The notes: generated by a model not told the origin, from the sequence alone. A stretch of DNA of 64,000 nucleotides from Bradyrhizobium ontarionense (GCF_021088345.1 NZ_CP088156.1:3038001-3102000); one strand, 5' to 3'. Counted from the stretch's first letter, positions 9,325-19,747 are shown. Translations and numbers: made by a program.

Positions 9325-10362
9325 TCACGCCGGCACGGGTTCGGACAGATGCGCGTATCCGCCGCCGGCCCTGATCTTCTTCTTCTGGGCCTCGACATCG
9401 ATGCCATAGAGCCGCGCCGCGTTGAGACCGAGAATCTTGGTCTTGTTCTCCAAGGTCAGCACCGAGCCGGTTTCCTTGGAAACGTCCTCCGGAATCTCGA
9501 ACGCCATGAACTTGTCGATCAGCCATTTCGGCGTCCAGATGCCGTAATCGCTGCCATACAGGATCTTGTCCGGCCCGAGCCAGAACAGCAGCTCCGACAT
9601 CACATGGGCGAAATAGCCGGGCCGCGAATGGATGAACGGCAACGCCACGGCGATCCCCGCATAGACGTTGGTCTCCTGGGTCGCGATCCAGCAGAAATCG
9701 TCCAGCCGCGGCAGCCCGCAATGCTCGACGATGAAATTCAGATCCTGGAACGAGGTCGCGACGTCGTCGATATCAGCGACATCGAACGCATCACGGTTCA
9801 ACGGAATGATCGTCGGCCCCTTATGGACGTGAACGTTCTTGATGCCGAGCTTCTGCGCCGCCTCGAGGTATTTGTAGGAGTCCTTGTCGGACAGCTTGTA
9901 GCCCTTGGACTCGCCGCGCCATTCCGCCGTGTACAGCTTCACGCCCTGGAGCTTGTACTTCTCGGCCAGCGCGTGAAGATCCTCCAGGCCCTTGCTGCCG
10001 TCCCGCGGATCGAAGGCGCCATTGAGGATGAAGCGGTCCGGATGGCTCTTCTTCATCGCCGCGTTGCGTTCCGTCGTATTGAAGCCGTTCTTGTAGAAGT
10101 CGGTCAGATAGGTCGGCTGCAGAATCGCCATGTCATCATAGCCGGAGACGAACAGGTCATCGAACATCGTCTTGGCGTCATACTTCTCGAACTTCTCCTT
10201 CTCCCACTTCTCAGACGGCGGACTGAGATTGGAATGGTAGGCATAGAAGCATTCGATGAACTGCTTGCCGTGAATGTTCTTCTGGTTGGCCGGGCTGCCG
10301 TCCCAGAAATGGGTGTGCCCGTCGATCACGAAAATCTCTTCGCCCGTCGCCGTCCTGTACAT
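9325..10362 (-). CDS. Amidohydrolase-2 family TIM-barrel protein of the monooxygenase cluster
   Basis: A 345-residue metal-dependent hydrolase of the amidohydrolase-2 (COG2159) type. The metal-binding HxH is in VIDGHTHFWDG near the N-terminus, with further candidate ligands in NVHVHKG, VEHCG and GSDYG. Family members hydrolyse or decarboxylate ring or carboxylate substrates. A homologue sits directly after the coupling protein in mim/prm operons, but its substrate is not established. GGGAGAAACGCG precedes the ATG at 10362, which excludes the longer reading frame upstream. Confidence 0.85.
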   Translation of the reverse strand: MYRTATGEEIFVIDGHTHFWDGSPANQKNIHGKQFIECFYAYHSNLSPPSEKWEKEKFEKYDAKTMFDDLFVSGYDDMAILQPTYLTDFYKNGFNTTERNAAMKKSHPDRFILNGAFDPRDGSKGLEDLHALAEKYKLQGVKLYTAEWRGESKGYKLSDKDSYKYLEAAQKLGIKNVHVHKGPTIIPLNRDAFDVADIDDVATSFQDLNFIVEHCGLPRLDDFCWIATQETNVYAGIAVALPFIHSRPGYFAHVMSELLFWLGPDKILYGSDYGIWTPKWLIDKFMAFEIPEDVSKETGSVLTLENKTKILGLNAARLYGIDVEAQKKKIRAGGGYAHLSEPVPA

Positions 10363-10470
10363 CGCGTTTCTCCCGCTCCCAGGTTGAATGTTATGAGTCC
10401 CACCATTGATGGCGGAGCCAGGTTGGCCCGGACGGCGGCGAGGCCGGCCGGACGTCCTGCGCACCCCTGC

Positions 10471-10827
10471 TCAGACGATGTACTTCATCATCTCGTTCAT
10501 GTCGCCGAACAGCATCACGGTGTTGTCGTCGATCATGACCATCCGGCCGTAATGCGTCGACGTCGAAATCTCGAACAGATACGGCGTCATCTCACGACCG
10601 AGCTCCTCCGAGATTTCGTCCATCTTGAATTCCATCTTGCCGATGCCGTCGATCCGGATCATCGCCGGCATGTAGGTCACCGTGATGTGGTCATGGCGGC
10701 TCATGACGTCGGCGATGGCGCGCGCCTCGACGCTGTCATTCATCGTAACCCCGCATTGATGGGACACCGTGTCCTCGAACGTGATGTCCTTCATCGATTT
10801 GAAAATGTTCTCGGCTTCGTGCATCAT
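10471..10827 (-). CDS. mimD: Monooxygenase coupling (effector) protein, MmoB/DmpM family
   Basis: A 118-residue small cofactor-less protein of the MmoB/DmpM family, which binds the hydroxylase and gates electron transfer and substrate access. Family features seen are the SRHDHITVTYMPAMIRIDG core and the acidic, methionine-rich C-terminus. AGGAGAGCAACC precedes the ATG at 10827. It follows the small hydroxylase subunit by 36 bp, matching the mimABCD gene order. Confidence 0.92.
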   Translation of the reverse strand: MMHEAENIFKSMKDITFEDTVSHQCGVTMNDSVEARAIADVMSRHDHITVTYMPAMIRIDGIGKMEFKMDEISEELGREMTPYLFEISTSTHYGRMVMIDDNTVMLFGDMNEMMKYIV

Positions 10828-10863
10828 GGTTGCTCTCCTGACGGATTGAGTGAAAGGCGTCGG

Positions 10864-11961
10864 CTACGAGGCGAGACTGGCCGGGACCGTCAAGCCAAGC
10901 TCGGCAGCGATTCCCCTGATCCGATTCTTGGCCTGCGCCAGCGCCTCGCTGAACGACACGACCTTGACGCGCGGCTGCGACCAGATCGGCTGCAGTCGGT
11001 TGGCCGCGTCGAGCGCAAGCTCGGCGTGCTTGGCCAGCCACTTGTCGAACAGCGCGACGTTGTTCGCCGCATGCGTGGGGTCGGTGCCGAGGATGTGGAA
11101 CAGCTCGACCGTGTTGGCGAGATTGCGCTCGTAATCCGCCTCCGCAGCCGACACCACCGCCGGCGTGATGAAGTCGTTCTGCGCCGAGGCGGCCTGCATC
11201 AGGAACCCGGACCGGAACAGCTCGCCGACCAACGGCTCGAACACCACGTTGGTGGCGAAATACTGCTCGAGATAGTCGTTCGATCCCATCACCGACTCGA
11301 TCGACTTGCGCACGCCCTGCCAGATCGGATCCTCGAGCCAATGCTGCTTGCCGGCATTGACATCGAAGCCGGGAAGGTCGAGCGCGATCTCGCTCAGATA
11401 GAGCGTGATGTCCTGGGCGAAGCGCAGTTTGTAGGACGAGTTTGTCAGGATCGCATTGTTGACCATCTGGGTGTAGCCATAGCGCTGCGCCTGCATGGTC
11501 GACGTCCCCAGCCCGAACTCGGCATGCTTGTAGGCGCCGAGATGGTTCTGCAGGATCTTCACCCAGGCCGGGTCGAAGCGCGCCGGCGCACCGGACTTCC
11601 GGCCGTTCTCGATCGTGTTCTGCACCATGCCGCAGATCGTCGACTGCCGCTGATAATGCGTCCGCTCCCATTCCTGATCGACCGCACGGAACTTGTGCCA
11701 GTTGGAGCTCTTCGCCGCGGTCCAGTCCTTGCTGTAGGTCGGCGTTCCGTCGGGAAAGGAGATGATCCAGTCCTGCAGCAGATAGCGCTCCGGATCGGGC
11801 TGGACATCGACCGTCATGTCCTCGTAGTGGGTCGCCTTGCGTCCCTTGGGCTCGAAATAATTGTACTTGCGGCTATCGGAGCCAGGAAACACGGCGGATC
11901 CTGCCGCCCCCGATTTGACGACTTCCGGCTCCGCAATGGCTCTGCCTACTTGTGCGCTCAT
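10864..11961 (-). CDS. mimC: Soluble di-iron monooxygenase hydroxylase, small (beta) subunit
   Basis: A 365-residue ferritin-like subunit that pairs with the large subunit to form the hydroxylase. Typical segments include FEPKGRKATHYED and PRVKVVSFSEAL; like other beta subunits it lacks the full set of EXXH iron ligands. GGGAGGTCATC before the ATG is a strong ribosome binding site. It lies between the reductase and the coupling protein, as in group 5 clusters (propane, acetone and phenol oxidising Mim/Prm types). Confidence 0.92.
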   Translation of the reverse strand: MSAQVGRAIAEPEVVKSGAAGSAVFPGSDSRKYNYFEPKGRKATHYEDMTVDVQPDPERYLLQDWIISFPDGTPTYSKDWTAAKSSNWHKFRAVDQEWERTHYQRQSTICGMVQNTIENGRKSGAPARFDPAWVKILQNHLGAYKHAEFGLGTSTMQAQRYGYTQMVNNAILTNSSYKLRFAQDITLYLSEIALDLPGFDVNAGKQHWLEDPIWQGVRKSIESVMGSNDYLEQYFATNVVFEPLVGELFRSGFLMQAASAQNDFITPAVVSAAEADYERNLANTVELFHILGTDPTHAANNVALFDKWLAKHAELALDAANRLQPIWSQPRVKVVSFSEALAQAKNRIRGIAAELGLTVPASLAS

Positions 11962-12009
11962 GATGACCTCCCTCTTTTGCTCTTGTGTTGCGACGATTTC
12001 CGAACGCCG

Positions 12010-13050
12010 TCATCGCACCGCCGGCGTAAACTTGTCGAAATAGATGTGGTCCGGCTCGACACCGTTGACCTGCAGGATCGGCAGCACGGCATCGATCATC
12101 GGCGTCGGACCGCAGGCATAGGCGTCGATCGTCCCCGCCAGGCCTTCCTGGCGAAGGTGGCGCGCGACGACCTCGTGCACGAAGCCGGTCTCGCCGTCCC
12201 AATGGTCGTCGGCGGTGGCATGCGACAGCGCCGGCACGAACCTGAAATCCGCGAGTTGCCCGCCGATCGCCGCCAGCTCGTCGAGGTAGAACAGATCGGC
12301 GCGCGTCCTGGCGCCGTAGAAGAACCTGATCGGCCGCTGCTCGCGGCTCGCAATGTGATCGGCCAGGATCGACCACAGCGGCGACATTCCCGATCCGCCG
12401 CCAATCAGCAGCATCGGGCCGGGTCGCTCCTCGCGCCGAAAGCACGTGCCATAGGGCCCCTTCGCCGTCACCACATCGCCGACGCCAAGACCGCCGTCGA
12501 GTTGGGATGAAAACGCCCCATTCGGATATGTCTTGATGATGAAGCTGAGCCGCGCGCCCTCGCCCGGCGCATTCGCCATCGAGAATGCGCGGGTGATGCG
12601 GCCGTCGTCGATCGTCAGGTCGACATACTGGCCGGCCCAGAACTTCATCGGCTTGTCGATGTCGATCTCCAGCAGACGGATGTCCGATGTCAGCGCCGTG
12701 ATCGCCGCGACCCGTCCGCGAAACGTCTTGACCGCGATCGATCGCCTGAGCAGATCCTCGTCATAGTTCAGCAGCTCGAAACTGACGTCGCTATAGGCGT
12801 GCGTCCGGCACAGCAGCACATGCCCGTTTTCGCTCTCATAGTCCGGCAGCGCGAAGGTCGAGTATTTCATGAGCTCGATGTCGCCGTCGACGAGCTTCGA
12901 CTTGCAGCTTCCGCACTGGCCTTCCTTGCAACCATGCATCAGCGAGATGCCCTGGCGAAACGCCGCATCGAGCACGGTCTCGCCTTCCTCCACTTCCATC
13001 TCGATTCCGACGGGCTCGAAACGAACCTTGTGAACCTGCACGTCCGTCAT
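12010..13050 (-). CDS. mimB: Monooxygenase reductase, [2Fe-2S]/FAD/NADH
   Basis: A 346-residue electron-transfer subunit. An N-terminal plant-type ferredoxin domain carries the cluster cysteines at 41, 46, 49 and 81 (CKEGQCGSC and a later LLC). An FAD domain with RAFS at residues 154-157 and a nucleotide domain with GGGSGMSP follow. It moves electrons from NAD(P)H to the di-iron hydroxylase. AGAGGGG eight bases upstream supports the ATG at 13050; an upstream in-frame ATG at 13098 lies in poor context. Confidence 0.93.
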   Translation of the reverse strand: MTDVQVHKVRFEPVGIEMEVEEGETVLDAAFRQGISLMHGCKEGQCGSCKSKLVDGDIELMKYSTFALPDYESENGHVLLCRTHAYSDVSFELLNYDEDLLRRSIAVKTFRGRVAAITALTSDIRLLEIDIDKPMKFWAGQYVDLTIDDGRITRAFSMANAPGEGARLSFIIKTYPNGAFSSQLDGGLGVGDVVTAKGPYGTCFRREERPGPMLLIGGGSGMSPLWSILADHIASREQRPIRFFYGARTRADLFYLDELAAIGGQLADFRFVPALSHATADDHWDGETGFVHEVVARHLRQEGLAGTIDAYACGPTPMIDAVLPILQVNGVEPDHIYFDKFTPAVR

Positions 13051-13146
13051 GACAGCCCCTCTACCAACCGACATCGACAACCTCCCCGACACACGCAAGC
13101 TGATGATCGCAGGGAGCCGGCGAACCGGCCCCCTGCCGCCGCATCG

Positions 13147-14817
13147 TCAGTGGCAAGGATTGATCGTGAAGCCCTTGCGATAGTCGGCGACCGCGACCTC
13201 CCGCTCGATCGGCGAGAGCGCGCGGAAGCCGCGCAGCGGGCTGCCAAGCTGATGGCCGCGCACGTCATCGAGCGTCCACATGTCCTTGGCGTCGAACCGC
13301 AGATGCGGCTGGGCGGTCAGGGTCTTGCCGTCCGGACGGACGAAGCCGAGATCCTTGATGGCGTCGGCAATGTCCCAGCCGTGATAGCAGTCCTCCCATT
13401 CGCGGCGACCGCTGAAGCGGCCCATCGCCGGCGTCGCACGGCCTTCATACTCGGCGGCGAACGCCACCTTGTGGGTCCAGCGGCACCCTTCCGAGCAATA
13501 GGTGTACATCTTGCCGTCGACCTCGTCGCAGACGAAGTCTTCGCGGATCAGGCACGGCACCATGCAGCTCCAGCACCGATGCGGGTACACGTAGCCCACG
13601 TCGCTGTTGAAGAGAATGTTGGTCTCGCCCGGCACGCTCAGCTTCGCATACCACTTCCAGAAGTCGCCGAACTCGGCGTACCAGCCCGGATATTTGTGCT
13701 CGAACCACTCGAAGTCCTTCTCGGTCTGGGCCTCGATGCGCCAGAAGTTCGCCGACCAGCCGACCGCGAAGAACTGCGCGGTCTTGTGGACGTAGTTCTT
13801 CTTGACGATCCGGTCCCAGGCGGCGGCGACGTCATCGTGGTGGATCTTGATGCCGTACTTCTCCAGCGGTAGCATGTAAGTGCGATAATAGTCTTCGTAG
13901 ATCCAGCGGTGCCAGAGCTCCGCATAGGATTCCTTGTTCTTGTCGCGGTTGGTGGTGCCGTATTCGATGAAGGTGCCGATCGCGGCGTCGACGATCGCGT
14001 GGTTCTGCCAGAACGCGTATTTCAGGTCTCGCTCGAGCAACTGGTGGTTCGACGGATCGTTGATCATCGCCATCAGCATCGAGTGGCCGTTGCCGATGTG
14101 GCGCGATTCGTCGGACTGCACCGAGAGGAACACGGTCGGCAGCGCGTAGTCGCCGTTGCGGGCCGCCTCCGACGGCATCGCCACAAACAGCGTGTTGGTG
14201 AAGGCGGTCTCGGCGACCACCGTGAGGTAGACGTTGGCCGCGGTGATCGCATCACCGGTCAGGAAACCCTCGGCGAACTGGCGCCCGATGGTGGTGGCGT
14301 AGCATTTGCCGAACGCGGCCTCGGTGATGTCGAACCCGGCCGGATCGATGTAGTTCTCCATGTACCACTTCTTGAGATTCATCTGGATCGTCGAATGCCG
14401 GAACTCGTCGACCATCTGCATCGTGAAGCCGGTACGCAGCTCCTCACCCGGCGCCAGCCGGCCGACCATCGCCATCGACCGGGCCGCCGAGATCTCCGGG
14501 AACGGGATGATGGCCAGGAACAGCTTCATCCACTCGACCCAGCGCGGCTCGACGTTGCGGAACATGTCGCCACGCAACGCCGCGTCCAGCGCGCCGTAGA
14601 CGCGGTTGTCCTTCTCTTCCTGCATCGGGAAGTACGATCGCAGGACCTGCTTCATCGGATCGCGCGGTGTCTTTGAAATCTTGTAGTCGGTCGGGAACGT
14701 CATCGCTTCCTGGACGTAGCTCGGCGTCCAGCCGAGATCCGCGACGCGATTGGCTGCCTCGGCAATCGTTATGCCCTTCTGGGCGGTAATCTTATTGAGC
14801 GTCAGACTTGCAGACAT
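13147..14817 (-). CDS. mimA: Soluble di-iron monooxygenase hydroxylase, large (alpha) subunit
   Basis: A 556-residue hydroxylase subunit holding the di-iron centre. Both iron-binding motifs are present: DEFRH (137-141) and DESRH (236-240), with the extra carboxylates expected at Glu109 and Glu203. Long conserved blocks such as EEKDNRVYGA, IGRQFAEGF and YPHRCWSCMVP match the MimA/PrmA group (group 5 soluble di-iron monooxygenases), not methane monooxygenase. Likely substrates are acetone, methyl ethyl ketone, propane or phenol. AAAGGAGAAGG precedes the ATG at 14817. The frame is open for 40 more codons upstream, but the family N-terminus fits the chosen start. Confidence 0.95.
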   Translation of the reverse strand: MSASLTLNKITAQKGITIAEAANRVADLGWTPSYVQEAMTFPTDYKISKTPRDPMKQVLRSYFPMQEEKDNRVYGALDAALRGDMFRNVEPRWVEWMKLFLAIIPFPEISAARSMAMVGRLAPGEELRTGFTMQMVDEFRHSTIQMNLKKWYMENYIDPAGFDITEAAFGKCYATTIGRQFAEGFLTGDAITAANVYLTVVAETAFTNTLFVAMPSEAARNGDYALPTVFLSVQSDESRHIGNGHSMLMAMINDPSNHQLLERDLKYAFWQNHAIVDAAIGTFIEYGTTNRDKNKESYAELWHRWIYEDYYRTYMLPLEKYGIKIHHDDVAAAWDRIVKKNYVHKTAQFFAVGWSANFWRIEAQTEKDFEWFEHKYPGWYAEFGDFWKWYAKLSVPGETNILFNSDVGYVYPHRCWSCMVPCLIREDFVCDEVDGKMYTYCSEGCRWTHKVAFAAEYEGRATPAMGRFSGRREWEDCYHGWDIADAIKDLGFVRPDGKTLTAQPHLRFDAKDMWTLDDVRGHQLGSPLRGFRALSPIEREVAVADYRKGFTINPCH

Positions 14818-14985
14818 TTCCTTCTCCTTTGAACGTTGCACCAGTTTTCTGCATTCAGGCTTTGATCGTTCGATCGCGGCAGCGGCGACAAGCAGCGCTT
14901 CCGCGACGTCTCCTGCAAATTCACGTCTGCCCATCAACTTTGAGGTCCGAAAATTGACTTTGACTCCCGCAATGGATTTGGCATT

Positions 14986-15288
14986 TCAGACCGGCTTGGC
15001 CGCGTTCGCTGCCCCGCCGGCTCCCGCGCCGCGGTTGACCAGAGGCCGGCCTTCCGCGACGAACTTCGCCGCCAGCACCAGCGTGCCGATGGCAAACTCA
15101 CTGCCGTGTCGCGCAATCATCGCCTCGGCGATCTCACCGACCTGGGCGAAGAAGGCATCCTTCGACCGGTCGTCCTCGCCCTGCTCGGCTTGCAGAGGCG
15201 GTGTCGGGCCGAGAACGGGCGGCACCGCCGAGACGGGTGCGCCGGACTTCTTCCAATTGAGCCTGCTCATGTCGACCTTGCTCATCAT
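14986..15288 (-). CDS. Small protein of unknown function inside the monooxygenase operon
   Basis: About 100 residues, starting MMSKVDMSRLNWKKSG. The N-terminus is Pro-rich and polar, the middle forms a predicted helix (FFAQVGEIAEAMIARHG), and the C-terminus is Ala/Gly-rich. I recognise no domain. Its ATG overlaps the stop of the preceding gene as ATGA, showing translational coupling. It sits between the dehydrogenase and mimA, a place where the mycobacterial clusters have no such gene. A second ATG three bases on is equally possible as start. Confidence 0.65.
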   Translation of the reverse strand: MMSKVDMSRLNWKKSGAPVSAVPPVLGPTPPLQAEQGEDDRSKDAFFAQVGEIAEAMIARHGSEFAIGTLVLAAKFVAEGRPLVNRGAGAGGAANAAKPV

Positions 15289-15626
15289 GCGTGTCCCGTG
15301 CGTTTGTGGTCGTCGTCGGTGGGCGTGCTGTCGAATTCCAACAGAGCATGGTTGAGCCACTCACGCTCGGCGACGAGCCGCGCGTGCTCGTCGCGTAGCT
15401 TGCCGAGACGATCGACGACCCTGTCGAACTCGTCCTGCGCGGCGCTGCCACCCGCCGCGCGCGCGACGTCGCGCCGCGCGCACTCCAGCTCGATTTCGGC
15501 GCCGCCGCGCGCGCTCTCATTCCTGAGCTGCATCTCGTTGTTGCGGATGATGCCCTCGATCAGCTTGTGCCGGGCAATCATCCGATCGCGCGCCAGCTGC
15601 AATTGGGCAGCTTCGTCGGCGGTCAT
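15285..15626 (-). CDS. Small coiled-coil protein of unknown function inside the monooxygenase operon
   Basis: About 113 residues, highly charged and almost wholly helical, with Arg/Glu-rich heptad-like stretches from residue 8 to 90; a coiled coil is likely. No domain is recognised. The start is uncertain: ATG at 15626 is used, but a GTG 27 bases further upstream has a better GAGAG signal. Its stop overlaps the start of the next small gene (ATGA). It follows the alcohol dehydrogenase by less than 100 bp on the same strand, so it belongs to the same transcript. Could be an assembly or scaffold partner; that is speculation. Confidence 0.65.
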   Translation of the reverse strand: MTADEAAQLQLARDRMIARHKLIEGIIRNNEMQLRNESARGGAEIELECARRDVARAAGGSAAQDEFDRVVDRLGKLRDEHARLVAEREWLNHALLEFDSTPTDDDHKRTGHA

Positions 15627-15713
15627 CTGTGGCCCGCGCTCGCTGGATTTCGTCACCCGAGTTACTCTCGTTCGATGATTGGGATCGACGCCGAGCATCT
15701 GGCCGCGCACGCG

Positions 15714-16757
15714 TTACGGGATCAGGACGGCACGTCCGTGGATGCGCCCATGATGCAGATCATGGAGCGCATCATTGGCCTCACTGAGCCGGTATTCCCT
15801 GGTGTGGAGATTGACGAGGCCGCGGTCGGCCAGCGCCATCAGCTCGACCAGCTCGGCATAGGTTCCGACCAGATTGCCGACGATGGTCTTCTCCGTCGTG
15901 ATCATGTCGATGGTCGGCAGATCGATCTTGCCGCCGTAACCTACGATGTAATAGGAGCCGCCATTCGCGGTCATCGCGAGGCCCTTGGCGATGGCATCGC
16001 CCTCACCGACGAAGTCGATGACGGCTTCCGCACCACGACCGCCGGTCAGCGCCAGCACCGCCTCGACCTCGCCGCCATCGGCCTTCACGAGGTGATGCGC
16101 ACCGCAGTCCTTGGCGAGCTCGAGCGACTTGTCGGAGCGATCGACGACGATGATCTCCGCCGCGCACAGCGCTGCGAGAACCTGGATGCCGATATGGCCG
16201 AGGCCGCCGGCGCCGATCACCACGGCATACTCGCCAGGCAGCAGATGGCGCGACGCCTTCTTGGCCGCGCGATAGGCCGTCAGGCCGGCATCCGTATAGG
16301 GAGCGACGTCCTTCGGCGCCAGCGACTTCGGCAGCTTGATCAGGGAGCGTTGGCCCGTGAGCAGATATTCCGCGTAGCCGCCATTGGCGTTGATGCCGGG
16401 GAAGGAACTGTCGAGCGCGTGCATGTCGTTGCCGCGTCGGCACGCCAGGCAATGGCCACTGGTCACGAGCGGGTGACAGATGACGCTGTCCCCGATCTTG
16501 ACGCCTTCGACACCGGGACCGACGGCCTCGACCCAGCCCGCATTCTCGTGACCCATGATATAAGGAAGCTTGACGTCGACCTTGCTGCGCCAGATTCCTT
16601 CAACGATGTGCAGATCGGTGCGGCAGACGCCGGCACCGCCGATGCGCACGATGACGTCCATCGGGCGCGAGATCTTCGGATTGGTGACCTCTTCGTATCT
16701 GACGAACTCCTTCGCCGTTAGCTTTTCATCGAATGCATGGAGAACCGCGGCCTTCAT
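15714..16757 (-). CDS. adh: Zn-dependent NAD(P) alcohol dehydrogenase, first gene of the monooxygenase operon
   Basis: A 347-residue medium-chain dehydrogenase. Catalytic zinc ligands appear as GVCRTDLH (Cys45) and GHEN (His70-Glu71); the NAD-binding motif is GAGGLGHIG. It probably oxidises the alcohol made by, or feeding, the monooxygenase (for example isopropanol or acetol). In the structural-zinc lobe only Cys103 and Cys106 remain; the first and fourth expected cysteines are Ser and Ala. GGGGGAG four bases before the ATG is a strong ribosome binding site. It is the first gene behind the sigma-54 promoter and is divergent from the MimR-like activator. Confidence 0.92.
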   Translation of the reverse strand: MKAAVLHAFDEKLTAKEFVRYEEVTNPKISRPMDVIVRIGGAGVCRTDLHIVEGIWRSKVDVKLPYIMGHENAGWVEAVGPGVEGVKIGDSVICHPLVTSGHCLACRRGNDMHALDSSFPGINANGGYAEYLLTGQRSLIKLPKSLAPKDVAPYTDAGLTAYRAAKKASRHLLPGEYAVVIGAGGLGHIGIQVLAALCAAEIIVVDRSDKSLELAKDCGAHHLVKADGGEVEAVLALTGGRGAEAVIDFVGEGDAIAKGLAMTANGGSYYIVGYGGKIDLPTIDMITTEKTIVGNLVGTYAELVELMALADRGLVNLHTREYRLSEANDALHDLHHGRIHGRAVLIP

Positions 16758-16820
16758 TGAACTCCCCCGGATTTTTTTGTTTTGACGTCAACTGGCGTAC
16801 GTATCGTTGACCATGGGTTG

Positions 16821-16836
16821 AGCAAGAGCTATGCCA
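16821..16836 (-). promoter_or_regulatory. Sigma-54 (RpoN) promoter of the adh-mim operon
   Basis: On the minus strand the sequence reads TGGCATAGCTCTTGCT. The GG and GC doublets are separated by exactly 10 bases, as in -24/-12 promoters. Transcription would start near 16810, about 50 bp before the dehydrogenase. The divergent sigma-54 activator next door makes this a well-supported call. Confidence 0.85.
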
Positions 16837-16923
16837 GCGAGCTAACAACCTGATATTTCGTACGTTCTCACAGGCCTCGAATTCGTTGTTCGGTCCGTCG
16901 CGGATCAATGCTGATTGCACAAC

Positions 16924-16940
16924 TGTTCCGGGACGGAACA
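16924..16940. promoter_or_regulatory. Candidate upstream activator site for the AcoR/MimR-type regulator
   Basis: Perfect 7-bp inverted repeat TGTTCCG-GGA-CGGAACA, about 90 bp upstream of the -24 element, the usual distance for an enhancer-binding protein. It may also serve autoregulation of the divergent activator gene. No second full copy was found in this interval. Confidence 0.65.
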
Positions 16941-17094
16941 CTTTCGCGATGCAAAGACGGCCTTCGCCGTTGCGCGCCAAATTTGGCTTCTCGTTCGATT
17001 GCTCTATGATGAGCAAAGCAGCACCACATAACGAACAATCAAACGGCTGCGACGACGGGGATGCTGCCAAGCCCTCAGAGCGGGAGGATGGACG

Positions 17095-18975
<1,881 letters not shown>

Positions 18976-19020
18976 CGAGCAACCTTGGAATGGACCGAGG
19001 CCGTCAATGGGAGAGGTACG

Positions 19021-19461
19021 ATGTTCGAACCGGAAAACAGTCTCGAAGCACTGATGCAGGCGGCCGGAAAGGATCCCGCTGTCGCCCCGATATTCTACCG
19101 CGCGCTGCTCGACAGCGAGATCTATGTCCTGACGCCGGAGGCGGCCGTGAAGGCCGGCGGGCAGCGGTCCCTGGAACGCCAGGAAAGGATCAACGTCGCG
19201 ACCGTCGAGTTCCAGGGCCTGACCTGGCTTCCGGCGTTTACGTCCAAGAAGCGCATCTCCGACTACGTGAAGGAGCAGGAAGCCTGCCTCGGCGCAGCAG
19301 CCCGCAACCTGTTCGACATGCTGCCCAATGCCAACTTCTGGTTCAATCCCTTGTCCGAGTGCCAGAAGCCGATGCCCGCCAGCGAGATCGCGCTTCTGAT
19401 GAATGGGAAGATTTTCGAAACACTGCAGAAGGCGGCTGTGACCCAGCACGACCGTCCGTGA
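19021..19461 (+). CDS. SseB-family protein
   Basis: A 146-residue protein opening with the SseB N-terminal pattern (NSLEALMQAA, then IFYRALLDSEIYVLTP). SseB proteins (enhanced serine sensitivity) have no settled biochemical role. GGGAGAGG before the ATG at 19021 is preferred over the in-frame ATG at 18985. It follows the activator by 45 bp and could be co-transcribed, though a link to the monooxygenase pathway is not evident. Confidence 0.8.
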   Translation: MFEPENSLEALMQAAGKDPAVAPIFYRALLDSEIYVLTPEAAVKAGGQRSLERQERINVATVEFQGLTWLPAFTSKKRISDYVKEQEACLGAAARNLFDMLPNANFWFNPLSECQKPMPASEIALLMNGKIFETLQKAAVTQHDRP

Positions 19462-19670
19462 TCCGAGGCGCCTCATCTCGGTGAGCGGTGGTCCAGACCC
19501 CGGTCCAGCCGCATCACCGAATAGCGACGTCGACGCCTTCCAGGGGGGCTCGCGGCCTCGACGTAGTGTCGCGTTGTCCAGCTAAGGGCGCACATGGCCA
19601 ACAGCCGATCAGTTTCGCTGGGCATCCATGGCGCCGGCGGGAAAGGCAAAGGTCTAAGTGCTTGAAAAAA

Positions 19671-19747
19671 TGGTCGGAGCGGCAGGATTCGAACCTGCGA
19701 CCCCTGCGTCCCGAACGCAGTGCTCTACCGGGCTGAGCCACGCTCCG
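19671..19747 (-). tRNA. tRNA-Pro (anticodon CGG)
   Basis: A 77-nt cloverleaf on the minus strand. Acceptor arm CGGAGCG pairs with CGCTCCG, the anticodon stem CTGCG/CGCAG holds loop TTCGGGA (anticodon CGG), and the T-arm contains GGTTCGAATCC. CCA is encoded. A run of T follows the 3' end directly and probably terminates transcription. Confidence 0.97.

Noticed and set aside
9301..12510. A very long plus-strand open frame opposite the monooxygenase operon
   Set aside because: It mirrors real minus-strand genes in GC-rich DNA, has no ribosome binding site and its translation is low-complexity His/Arg/Gly/Asp with no family resemblance.
13147..14817. Reading the hydroxylase as methane monooxygenase (MmoX)
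   Set aside because: Sequence blocks and gene order match the Mim/Prm group; MmoX operons have a different order and extra subunit genes.
14818..14937. Possible 40-residue N-terminal extension of MimA starting near 14937
   Set aside because: The frame is open, but the strong ribosome binding site is at 14817 and the family N-terminus fits there.
14900..14985. Second sigma-54 promoter directly before mimA
   Set aside because: A TGGGC...TTTGCA pair exists, but its GG-GC spacing is 13 rather than 10 bases.
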